NCBI GenBank assembly: GCA_015494505.1
Contig: WGBB01000236.1
Location: 1-10,533, forward strand
DNA from: Nitratiruptor sp.
GTDB taxonomy: Bacteria; Campylobacterota; Campylobacteria; Campylobacterales; Nitratiruptoraceae
Length of the DNA stretch: 10,533 nt
Direction: 5' to 3'
The notes under the pieces are model-generated. The model did no database searches and was not told the DNA's origin. It saw only the letters and a program-made list of their open reading frames with translations. A program made the translations under genes and the position numbers. Within the stretch, counting starts at the first letter, position 1; every line of letters starts with the position of its first letter. Positions 5,146 to 10,533 of the stretch are shown here, piece by piece.

Positions 5146-6625
5146 GCCAAGCATCCTCGATAGACTCATCTATTTTATCAGTCCGAGCGCCGGCGTGAAG
5201 CGTCTCCAATCCAAGCTTGCCCTGAGCTATTACACAAACTCGTACGAGGGCGCTTCCACACAGAAAAAATCTCTCAAAAACTGGTTTGGGACTCTAAAAA
5301 GTGCGGATCGCGATGATATCCCGTCTCTCAATATTCTGAGATCCCGCAGCCGCGATCTTTATCGTAACGATCCACTAGTAACGGGTGCGATCGAGACCAA
5401 TATCGACAGCGTCGTGGGAGCGGGACTCAGAGTTCAGGCGCAGATAGATTACGAGTATCTAGGGCTGAGCGAAGATGAGGCGATAGAGTGGGAGAAGAGA
5501 GCGGAGCGGCTTTTTGGTTTTTGGGCGCGAAGTGTCAACGCAAGTGCAGATCGGCAAAAAAACTTCTATGAGCTCCAGCAAGTAGCGCTCGCCTCTGCGC
5601 TACTAAGCGGGGATGTATTCGCCATTTTGCCTGGCATCAAGAGAAATTTTTGGGACTTCGAGACCGCCGTGAGTCTCATCGAGGCAGATAGAGTCTGCAA
5701 CGAAAACAATATGCCGGATTCCGACGATCTTGCTGGCGGTATCTGTATAAATAGATGGGGAGAGCCCATCGAGTACCATGTCCTGAAAGTCCACCCAGGA
5801 GGATACGGCTTCTCGCAAGAATGGATCAAGATCCCGGCTTGGGGCAAGAGCGGACGGCGCAACGTGATACATCTCTTTCGGCAAGTCAGGCCGGGGCAAC
5901 GAAGAGGCGTGCCCTACCTCGCCCCTGTTATCAAACATCTCAAGCTTTTGGGAGATTACACGGAAGCGGAGCTCACCGCAGCGCTCATCAATGGCCTCTT
6001 TACGGTCTTTCTCAAGAGTGCCGAGAGTGCATTCGACGAAGATAATGAGCTCAAGCTTGGGCCTGGCGCGATCATCGGCTTGGCCGGGGATGAGAGCATA
6101 GAGGTGGCAGATCCCAAGAGACCCAACAGCGCCTATGACGCGTTCGTTCGTGGCATCATAGAGCAGATAGGAGTGGGTCTCAACATTCCATACGAAATTT
6201 TGATGAAGCACTTTACCTCTTCTTATACGGCCGCACGGGCTTCGTTTTTGGAAGCGTGGAGAGCTTTCAAGACGAGGCGCGCGTGGTTCGTAAACGGATT
6301 TTGTCAGCCTATCTACGAGATGGTCATCACAGAAGCTGTGCTCAAAGGCTATTTGGATGCGCCCGGGTTTTTGGAAGATCCGCTCGTGCGAGCCGCATAT
6401 CTCAAAAGCACCTGGTACGGACCGACACCGGGACAGATAAACGAAAAGGTGGAAACATCAGCAGCTGCGCAAAGAGTCCAGGAAGGATTTTCCACAAGAG
6501 AAAAAGAGGCTGCCGAGATGAACGGTACGGACTTCTTTGAAAACGTGCGCAAGGCGAAAAGAGAAAACAAAGCCCTCGTGGCAAGTGGCCTCAAAACTAT
6601 CAAAACAGCGAAGGAGATCAAATGA
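5138..6625 (+). CDS. Portal protein (lambda gpB family)
   Basis: The portal dodecamer forms the DNA channel at one head vertex and is the docking site for TerL. The product is 495 residues from GTG 5138 (lambda gpB is 533), with GGAG at 5128-5131. Family hallmarks are RSRSRDLYRNDPLVTGAIE (68-86) followed by SVVGAGLRVQ, the LSGDVFAILP segment (156-165), INRWGEPIEYHV (204-215), VIHLFRQVRPGQRRGVPYL (243-261) and the late YTAARASFLEAWRAFKTRR (363-381). The C-terminal 50 residues are charged and probably flexible. It is coupled on both sides: 8 bases overlap with the gpW-like gene and ATGA with the protease. In lambda the portal is trimmed by the protease gpC; similar trimming is possible here. 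Confidence 0.95.
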   Translation: MVKPSILDRLIYFISPSAGVKRLQSKLALSYYTNSYEGASTQKKSLKNWFGTLKSADRDDIPSLNILRSRSRDLYRNDPLVTGAIETNIDSVVGAGLRVQAQIDYEYLGLSEDEAIEWEKRAERLFGFWARSVNASADRQKNFYELQQVALASALLSGDVFAILPGIKRNFWDFETAVSLIEADRVCNENNMPDSDDLAGGICINRWGEPIEYHVLKVHPGGYGFSQEWIKIPAWGKSGRRNVIHLFRQVRPGQRRGVPYLAPVIKHLKLLGDYTEAELTAALINGLFTVFLKSAESAFDEDNELKLGPGAIIGLAGDESIEVADPKRPNSAYDAFVRGIIEQIGVGLNIPYEILMKHFTSSYTAARASFLEAWRAFKTRRAWFVNGFCQPIYEMVITEAVLKGYLDAPGFLEDPLVRAAYLKSTWYGPTPGQINEKVETSAAAQRVQEGFSTREKEAAEMNGTDFFENVRKAKRENKALVASGLKTIKTAKEIK

Positions 6626-7875
6626 GCTATGCACTGCTGCAGCTGGCCAGCAAGCCGTGGCTGATGGAAGCCAACTGGTTTCGCGTGGCCATAAACATCG
6701 CAAGCCGCAATCCACCGGCTACTGGCTTGGAGGGAGAGTTTGCCTCTATGATCGAAAAAAGAGCCCTCTCACTGGGTGATGGCAAACAAAAAGAGACGAG
6801 GTTCACGGAAAAACGAGGCAATGTTGGGATCTTGCACATACGAGGCCCCATCGTGCGCTATGCCGGAATGATGGAGCTAAGCGCCAATGTGCGCAGTCTC
6901 GAGACATACGCAAAAGAGTTCAAGTCGCTGGAAAACGATCCGAGCATCGAAACGATCGTGCTCAACATAGATAGCCCAGGCGGCGAGGCGGCCGGTATCA
7001 GCCAGTTTGCCACCTATGTGCGCAATTCTCCCAAAAAAGTGGTGGCGTATGTGGACGATCTCGGAGCGAGTGCGGCGTATTGGATCGCGAGTGCGGCGAG
7101 CAAGATTTATGCGAGTACTACGGCTTTTGTGGGAAGCATTGGCGTTGTCTTCACCCTCATAGACGACAGCGAGAAGCTCAAAAAAGAGGGTGTGGAAAAG
7201 ATCGAGATCGTAAGCGTCCAAAGCCCAAAGAAGCGCCCCGACATCAAAAGCGAAGAGGGCAAAAACCAGGTGCAAGTCTGGGCCAACGATTTTGCTGCCG
7301 AGTTCGTCAAAGCCGTGGCACGCTATCGCAAAGTGAGCGAGGAGTACGTGCTGGAGAATTTCGGCCAAGGCGACTTGCTCATCGCCAAGCGTGCAAAAGA
7401 CGTGGGGATGATCGACGAGATCATGACTTTCGAGAAGCTCATCAAGAGCTTAGCGAAAAATTCAATCTACCAAAAAGGAGTAAAGATGAACAACACCGAG
7501 CAAACGCAAATCACCGCAGACTTGGTGAGAGAGCAATATCCGCAAGTCTATGAAGAGATCTTCAAGGCGGGCGCCGAAGCGGAGCGAAAGAGAATCCAGG
7601 CTATCGAGGATCTTGGAAGTTTTACGGGCTACGAAGAGCTTGTGAGAAAGATGAAATTCGACGGCGAGAGCACGGCCGAAATGGTGGAACTGGCGATTTT
7701 TAGGGCTGAGCGGGAGAAAAAGCAAAAAGTGGCTGCCCAGTTTAGAGAGGATGGCTCAAAAGCGGCCGCACTCTTGGCGGAAGCAGGAACGGTTGCCGCA
7801 GGAGACGGTGGAGCGGCTCCGAAAGAGCCGAGTCCTTACGCAAAAGTGCTTGAAAAATTCAAAAGGAGTAAATGA
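6622..7875 (+). CDS. S49-family head maturation protease with C-terminal scaffold region (gpC-like)
   Basis: This is a ClpP-fold serine protease of the SppA/SohB type that matures the procapsid; at 417 residues it compares with 439 in lambda gpC. The protease part spans about residues 65-275. It includes IDSPGGEAAG (116-125) for the oxyanion hole, the nucleophile S150 in DLGASAAYW, the FVGSIGVV segment (169-176) and K203/K204 in SVQSPKKRPD, where the catalytic Lys is expected about 50 residues after Ser. Residues 289-417 are charged, helical and end in an Ala/Gly-rich, low-complexity stretch with a basic tail (YAKVLEKFKRSK). This is the scaffold region and can also be made separately from an internal start. 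AAGGAG at 6611-6616 precedes the ATG, which overlaps the portal stop. Confidence 0.93.
   Translation: MSYALLQLASKPWLMEANWFRVAINIASRNPPATGLEGEFASMIEKRALSLGDGKQKETRFTEKRGNVGILHIRGPIVRYAGMMELSANVRSLETYAKEFKSLENDPSIETIVLNIDSPGGEAAGISQFATYVRNSPKKVVAYVDDLGASAAYWIASAASKIYASTTAFVGSIGVVFTLIDDSEKLKKEGVEKIEIVSVQSPKKRPDIKSEEGKNQVQVWANDFAAEFVKAVARYRKVSEEYVLENFGQGDLLIAKRAKDVGMIDEIMTFEKLIKSLAKNSIYQKGVKMNNTEQTQITADLVREQYPQVYEEIFKAGAEAERKRIQAIEDLGSFTGYEELVRKMKFDGESTAEMVELAIFRAEREKKQKVAAQFREDGSKAAALLAEAGTVAAGDGGAAPKEPSPYAKVLEKFKRSK
7472..7480 (+). promoter_or_regulatory. Internal ribosome-binding site for nested scaffold gene
   Basis: AAAAAGGAG ends 5 bases before an in-frame ATG (7486) inside the protease gene. 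The same sequence type, AAAAGGAGTA, also precedes the decoration and major capsid genes. Such a strong site in the middle of an ORF supports internal initiation. Confidence 0.75.
7486..7875 (+). CDS. Nested scaffold protein (Nu3-like), in frame within the protease gene
   Basis: An in-frame ATG at codon 289 of the protease, behind the strong internal ribosome-binding site, would make a separate 129-residue protein ending at the same stop. In lambda the scaffold Nu3 is made the same way, from an internal start inside C, so that many scaffold copies accompany few protease copies. The product is rich in E, K, A and R and predicted helical (YEEIFKAGAEAERKRIQAI; EMVELAIFRAEREKKQKVAA). It then has a flexible Ala/Gly/Pro stretch and a basic C-terminus (KVLEKFKRSK) suited to binding the capsid protein. 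Expression of the separate product is inferred from the start signals and the lambda precedent. Confidence 0.78.
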   Translation: MNNTEQTQITADLVREQYPQVYEEIFKAGAEAERKRIQAIEDLGSFTGYEELVRKMKFDGESTAEMVELAIFRAEREKKQKVAAQFREDGSKAAALLAEAGTVAAGDGGAAPKEPSPYAKVLEKFKRSK

Positions 7876-8192
7876 TGGGCGTAATCATCGGTGACGTGAT
7901 CGTAACGGATAGCGGTCTGGTAGCAGCCGGCAACTACAAAGCCGGTGCGGTGCTGGGACTTGCGGGGGGCAAGCTGAAACTCTGCGACAAAAATGCGACG
8001 GACGGCAGCGAAAACCCCTATGCGGTGCTGCTGGAAGACGTGAACAGCGATACGGACAGAGTCGCTCCGATCCTGCTTCTAGGCGAAGTGGATAGAGGAG
8101 CTTTGAGCTTTGGCCAAAACTGGAGTCTCGACGAGATCGTCGTAGCTCTTCGCAATATCGGAATCTTTGCAAAAGGAGTAGTAAATGGCTGA
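7875..8192 (+). CDS. Head decoration protein (lambda gpD family)
   Basis: Decoration proteins trimerise on the expanded capsid and hold it against the pressure of packaged DNA. The product is 105 residues from ATG 7875 (lambda gpD is 110). The N-terminus GDVIVTDSGLVAAGNYKAGAV, the central NPYAVLLEDV and the LGEVDRGAL segment follow the family pattern. ATG 7875 lies 6 bases from GGAG (7865-7868), matching the spacing at the neighbouring scaffold and capsid genes; the adjacent ATG 7872 is only 3 bases away and less likely. The gene overlaps the protease stop by 1 base and the capsid start by 8 bases. One cysteine (in LKLCDKN) is present, with no sign of a metal site. Confidence 0.9.
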   Translation: MGVIIGDVIVTDSGLVAAGNYKAGAVLGLAGGKLKLCDKNATDGSENPYAVLLEDVNSDTDRVAPILLLGEVDRGALSFGQNWSLDEIVVALRNIGIFAKGVVNG

Positions 8193-9213
8193 TTTGACGA
8201 GTCTTTTTGATACCCGCGAGTTGATCGCGGTGGCGAACCAGGTGCCCACTGCCGGCACGTTCTTGCAAGATACCTTTTTTGGCAAGGAAGATACGAGCAC
8301 AAGCGAGTACGTAGATATAGAGGTGCGCAAAGGCAAAAGAACGCTGGCCCCCTTCGTATCACCTAAAGTAGCTGGAAAAGTGGTCAAAGGTTCTACCCAG
8401 AGCGTGCGAAGCTACAAGCCAGCCTACATCAAAGAAAAATGGATCACTGAGGCTGATGAGATCATCGGCAAAAGTGATACGGTCTTCTATGCCGAAAGTA
8501 AAAATATCGCCGAGATCGTAGCCGAAAGAGTGGCGAGAGAGACCCAAGAGCATAAAGAGAACATCGTCCGTCGCATTGAGTGGATGGCGGCGCAAGTGCT
8601 CACTACCGGCAAAGTGGAAGTCAAGGGTGAGGGCGTCGAAGATGTGATCGATTTTGGCTTCGACGCTAACCAGTTTGTAGCGCTCACAGACAACACGTGG
8701 GACGGAGCAAGCGTCGATCCAATTGCCATGATGCGTGAATGGAGACGCGAACGTGTCAAGGCTGGAGGTATCGCGCCAAATGTCGCGGTGTTCGGTAGCG
8801 ATGCCATCGATGCTTTCATCAAAAATCCCAATGTCGAGAAAGCTCTCGATATGCGTCGCATGGATCGCGGTATGATCGATCCTCAGACATTGCCGCAAGG
8901 CGTGACCTACTGGGGCTACATCAAAGAGATCGCCACGGATATCTACAGCTATGACGAGTGGTATGTAGATCCAGAGACGGGCGAAGAGAAAGCGATGGTG
9001 GATCCAAAAGGCGTGATCTACGGCAGCGACAAGACCCAAGCCAAGCGCGTCTACGGAGCTATCAAGGATCTCAAGGCGCTGACCGCGACGAAGTTTTTCC
9101 TCAAATCGTGGGAGGTAGAGGATCCAAGCGCTCGCTATATGCTTTTGCAATCCGCTCCTCTCGTGGTGCCTGTAGAGGTGGACGCTTTCATGTTTGCCAA
9201 AGTCCTTGCATAA
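8185..9213 (+). CDS. Major capsid protein (lambda gpE family)
   Basis: This is the shell-forming HK97-fold protein, 342 residues against 341 in lambda gpE. Typical family segments are the N-terminal LFDTRELIAVANQVP and TFLQDTFF, then VDIEVRKGKRTLAPFVSP (residues 43-60), SYKPAYIKEKWIT, the long middle helix with ERVARETQEHKENIVRRIEWMAAQVLTTGK, and the late VAVFGSDAIDAFIKNP and PQGVTYWGYI blocks. The C-terminal SWEVEDPSARYMLLQSAPLVVP is also characteristic. The ribosome-binding site AAAAGGAGTA at 8171-8180 is among the best in the window, as expected for the most abundant product. In lambda it is assembled on the scaffold and then decorated by gpD; both partners are encoded directly upstream. 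Confidence 0.95.
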   Translation: MADLTSLFDTRELIAVANQVPTAGTFLQDTFFGKEDTSTSEYVDIEVRKGKRTLAPFVSPKVAGKVVKGSTQSVRSYKPAYIKEKWITEADEIIGKSDTVFYAESKNIAEIVAERVARETQEHKENIVRRIEWMAAQVLTTGKVEVKGEGVEDVIDFGFDANQFVALTDNTWDGASVDPIAMMREWRRERVKAGGIAPNVAVFGSDAIDAFIKNPNVEKALDMRRMDRGMIDPQTLPQGVTYWGYIKEIATDIYSYDEWYVDPETGEEKAMVDPKGVIYGSDKTQAKRVYGAIKDLKALTATKFFLKSWEVEDPSARYMLLQSAPLVVPVEVDAFMFAKVLA

Positions 9214-9222
9214 GGAGCTGTG

Positions 9223-9579
9223 ATGAAACAGATCAAGCTGGTAGCAAATGCCAGGATCTCCACATCCAAAGGCAGTTTTTCTGCCGGGGATGTGTTCGAG
9301 ATCGAGGAGCAGTATGCGAAAAGGCTGCTGGAGCAAGGCTATGCGAAGCTCTACGAGGCAAAGGATGAGCAGAGTATCCAGATCAACCCCGAAGTGGAAC
9401 TGGGCAAACTCAAAGCAGACGAGCTCAGAGAGCTTGCCGAAGCGATAGGCTTTGACGGTAAAGATCTCAAAAAAGCGGAGCTCATCCAAAGAATTATCGA
9501 AGAGGCGCAAAAGAGCGAAACGTTTGCTGCGATCTTGCAGATGAGCGCAGATGAAATTTTGGAGCAGCTTGGTGAATAG
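9223..9579 (+). CDS. FI-position head protein with HeH/Rho-N-like C-terminal domain
   Basis: The product is 118 residues from ATG 9223, with AAGGAG at 9212-9217; a GTG directly before it is too close to that site. Residues 1-45 look like a small beta-barrel (KGSFSAGDVFEIEEQYAKRL, then LEQGYAKLYE), a fold common in small phage head proteins after the capsid gene. Residues 62-95 (KLKADELRELAEAIGFDGKD, then LKKAELIQRIIEE) resemble a HeH/LEM or Rho-N helix-extended-loop-helix motif, which often contacts nucleic acid. Position matches lambda FI (132 residues), which aids packaging by helping prohead and terminase meet. Homology to FI itself is not visible, so the functional match is by position. 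It overlaps the next gene by 8 bases. Confidence 0.75.
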   Translation: MKQIKLVANARISTSKGSFSAGDVFEIEEQYAKRLLEQGYAKLYEAKDEQSIQINPEVELGKLKADELRELAEAIGFDGKDLKKAELIQRIIEEAQKSETFAAILQMSADEILEQLGE

Positions 9580-9898
9580 ATTTTGGCAGGATCTACAAGA
9601 GGACATCGACAATGTCTTTTTGAACGAAGAGGAGTTCGCCGTAGAGGCGACTCTTCTTTGCGATCAAGTCCAAAAAAAAGTGAAGATCATCTTCGCTATA
9701 GACCCCGAACTCGTCTTCAACAACGAATTTGCCTCAAAAGCCCCCTATATTTACATAAAAGAATCAGACCTTCTATGCGATAAGCCAAAAATTTCTTGCA
9801 AATATGGCACTTTCTCTACTCTGTATAAAGAGGATGATGGAAGCGGAATAGTGAAAATTTACATCAGCAAAGATGAAGCCCAAAGAGTGTCCTTTTGA
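9572..9898 (+). CDS. FII-like head-tail joining protein
   Basis: The product is 108 residues from GTG 9572; lambda gpFII is 117. GGAG at 9561-9564 lies 7 bases upstream, which favours this start over ATG 9551. The N-terminal helix (FWQDLQEDIDNVFLNEEEF) followed by a run of beta strands (AVEATLLCDQVQKKVKIIF, APYIYIKESDLL, KYGTFSTLYKEDDGSGIVKI) fits the small barrel of phage head-tail joiners, and a C-terminal strand IVKIYISKDE ends it. In lambda, FII is the last protein added to the head and provides the tail attachment surface. The assignment rests on fold pattern, length and position between the FI- and U-position genes rather than on clear sequence identity. Confidence 0.62.
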   Translation: MNRFWQDLQEDIDNVFLNEEEFAVEATLLCDQVQKKVKIIFAIDPELVFNNEFASKAPYIYIKESDLLCDKPKISCKYGTFSTLYKEDDGSGIVKIYISKDEAQRVSF

Positions 9899-9899
9899 T

Positions 9900-9927
9900 T
9901 TTTTAGCACCATTTTTCACTCCCTTAC
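9900..9927 (+). repeat. Conserved 28-bp element, copy B
   Basis: This is the second copy of the element at 4844-4871 (26/28 identical). CACC starts at 9907 and CACT at 9917, again 10 bp apart, and both mismatches lie between them. It begins just after the stop of the FII-like gene and fills the only gap between the FII-like and U-position genes. No gene runs leftwards from it, unlike copy A. Confidence 0.8.
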
Positions 9928-9952
9928 TTTTACCCCCTTCCTTGTCTATACT
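9923..9952 (+). promoter_or_regulatory. Candidate plus-strand promoter beside element B
   Basis: CTTACT (9923-9928) and TATACT (9947-9952) are separated by 18 bases, with TTGTC just before the -10. The layout relative to the 28-bp element is the same as at copy A to within a base. The likely start point is near 9959, before AAAAAGG (9962-9968) and the TTG at 9976. The -10 is good, the -35 weak. Confidence 0.42.
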
Positions 9953-9975
9953 TTGAAAAAACAAAAAGGCTTGCC

Positions 9976-10383
9976 TTGCGAAGAAGCGAAATAGTGGCCG
10001 CGATCATAGATGCGCTCAAGCCACTTGGCGTACCGCTCTATGAGTGGCGAGTGGCACCCGCTGAATATGAAGAGCTGCCCATCATCGTGGTGCGTGACAA
10101 AGAAGATCATATCGATGCCACTGAAGTTTCAGCAAGCGCGAAGCATACGATGCAGATAGAGATCGAATATACCACTGCAAAGAGCGATTTGAGTGCGCAA
10201 GATATTCGTAAGGCCGTATCTTCAATTTTCGCAGCTATCAAGCAAGCGGATGATGAAAAGCCTATAGCGGAATTCATCGCTCCAAAGAGCGTGGACATAG
10301 ACCTGGAGCATAACGAAGTGATCGTAGGGCGAGGAATTATGGAGATAATAATTACGTATTGTACCGAGATATGGAGACTTTGA
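9976..10383 (+). CDS. Putative tail terminator / tail completion protein (U-position)
   Basis: The product is 135 residues from TTG 9976, with AAAAAGG ending 7 bases upstream; no better start exists in frame. Lambda gpU has 131 residues. The order is helix (RRSEIVAAIIDALKPL), strands around ELPIIVVRDKEDHI (residues 33-46) and HTMQIEIEYTT (57-67), a helix with IRKAVSSIFAAIKQ (77-90), and strands VDIDLEHNEVIVGRGIMEII (105-124). This alternation matches small tail-terminator proteins that form a hexameric ring capping the tail tube and joining it to the head. The call is by fold pattern, length and position after the FII-like gene. The TGA shares one base with the next ATG. Confidence 0.55.
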   Translation: MRRSEIVAAIIDALKPLGVPLYEWRVAPAEYEELPIIVVRDKEDHIDATEVSASAKHTMQIEIEYTTAKSDLSAQDIRKAVSSIFAAIKQADDEKPIAEFIAPKSVDIDLEHNEVIVGRGIMEIIITYCTEIWRL

Positions 10384-10533
10384 TGGAAGATCGCGTCGTC
10401 AAGCTTGAGACGAGGATGGACTTTGTGGAGCGCGACATCGTGCAGATGCGCCAGGCGCACAAAGAGGAGATGATGAAGCTAACCAAAGCCATCGAGGAGA
10501 TGCGCGACGAGTTCGCAAAATTTCGCCAAACCA
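10383..10533 (+). CDS. Start of a coiled-coil protein (partial, runs off the window)
   Basis: An ATG at 10383, with GGAG at 10373-10376, opens a frame that continues to the end of the window (about 50 residues seen). The sequence is almost entirely charged helix with hydrophobic residues at coiled-coil spacing (VVKLETRMDFVERDIVQMR, then EMMKLTKAIEEMRDEFAKF). No membrane segment or catalytic motif appears in the visible part. Similar short coiled-coil proteins, sometimes with a C-terminal membrane anchor, occur in phage tail regions, but function cannot be assigned here. The start shares one base with the previous stop, so the gene is probably part of the same operon. Confidence 0.7.
   Translation, partial: MEDRVVKLETRMDFVERDIVQMRQAHKEEMMKLTKAIEEMRDEFAKFRQT

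Noticed and set aside
4837..5169. N-terminal extension of the GIY-YIG frame to 267 residues
   Set aside because: The extra part is antisense to the gpW-like and portal genes, and a good ribosome-binding site precedes ATG 4836.
8359..9612. 417-residue minus-strand ORF opposite the capsid and FI-position genes
   Set aside because: Its composition is rich in H, C, F and R and it lies over strongly conserved plus-strand genes; it is a shadow frame.
9773..9964. Minus-strand ORF sharing the peptide KGVKxGAKK with the upstream part of the GIY-YIG frame
   Set aside because: The shared peptide is just the 28-bp repeat read in the same frame; there is no ribosome-binding site and it runs antisense to the FII-like gene.

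Overview
The window is the DNA-packaging and head-morphogenesis module of a lambda-type tailed phage (siphovirus-like), most likely seen as a prophage or a circular assembly, because a probable cohesive-end (cos) site lies inside the sequence rather than at an end. The AAA/GAA-rich, moderate-GC coding style and strong AAGGAG ribosome-binding sites fit a phage of a Campylobacterota (epsilonproteobacterial, e.g. vent-type) host. That host assignment is an inference from style, not from a marker gene. No tRNA, rRNA, CRISPR or transposase was seen, and no gene-free stretch reaches 300 bases.

Layout. Positions 1-1612 hold five overlapping or near-touching plus-strand genes: the 3' end of an unknown gene, a small zinc-ribbon-like protein, an unknown 96-residue protein, a VRR-NUC nuclease and a gpZ-like minor tail protein. 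Positions 1613-1785 are non-coding, with a cosN-like imperfect dyad (1649-1666) followed by several GTCAA/TTGAC boxes, placed as cosN and cosB are in lambda. From 1786 the order follows the lambda left arm: small terminase (Nu1), large terminase (A), a small ribbon-helix-helix-like protein, a gpW-like joiner, portal (B), S49 protease with a nested in-frame scaffold (C/Nu3), decoration protein (D), major capsid protein (E), an FI-position protein, an FII-like joiner, a U-position tail-terminator candidate, and the start of a coiled-coil protein that leaves the window.

How it works together. TerS and TerL cut and package DNA through the portal. The protease and scaffold build and mature the procapsid from protein E, and D stabilises the expanded shell. 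The FI, FII and W-like proteins prepare and finish the head-tail joint, and the U-like protein caps the tail. Most genes overlap by 1-8 bases or nearly touch, so the module looks like one translationally coupled operon.

The module departs from a plain lambda arm in five ways. (1) A reversed, AT-rich GIY-YIG nuclease gene with intact catalytic residues sits between the terminase block and the gpW-like gene. (2) A 28-bp element, 26/28 identical, recurs at 4844-4871 and 9900-9927, in the only two sizeable gaps of the head operon. Both copies stand at the same distance from a -10-like hexamer, a ribosome-binding site and a structural gene, so they may be a pair of regulated promoters of an undescribed kind. 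(3) The gpZ-like gene has moved to the other side of cos. (4) The scaffold is encoded as a nested gene with its own strong ribosome-binding site. (5) A ribbon-helix-helix-like protein is fused into the operon next to the first copy of the element.
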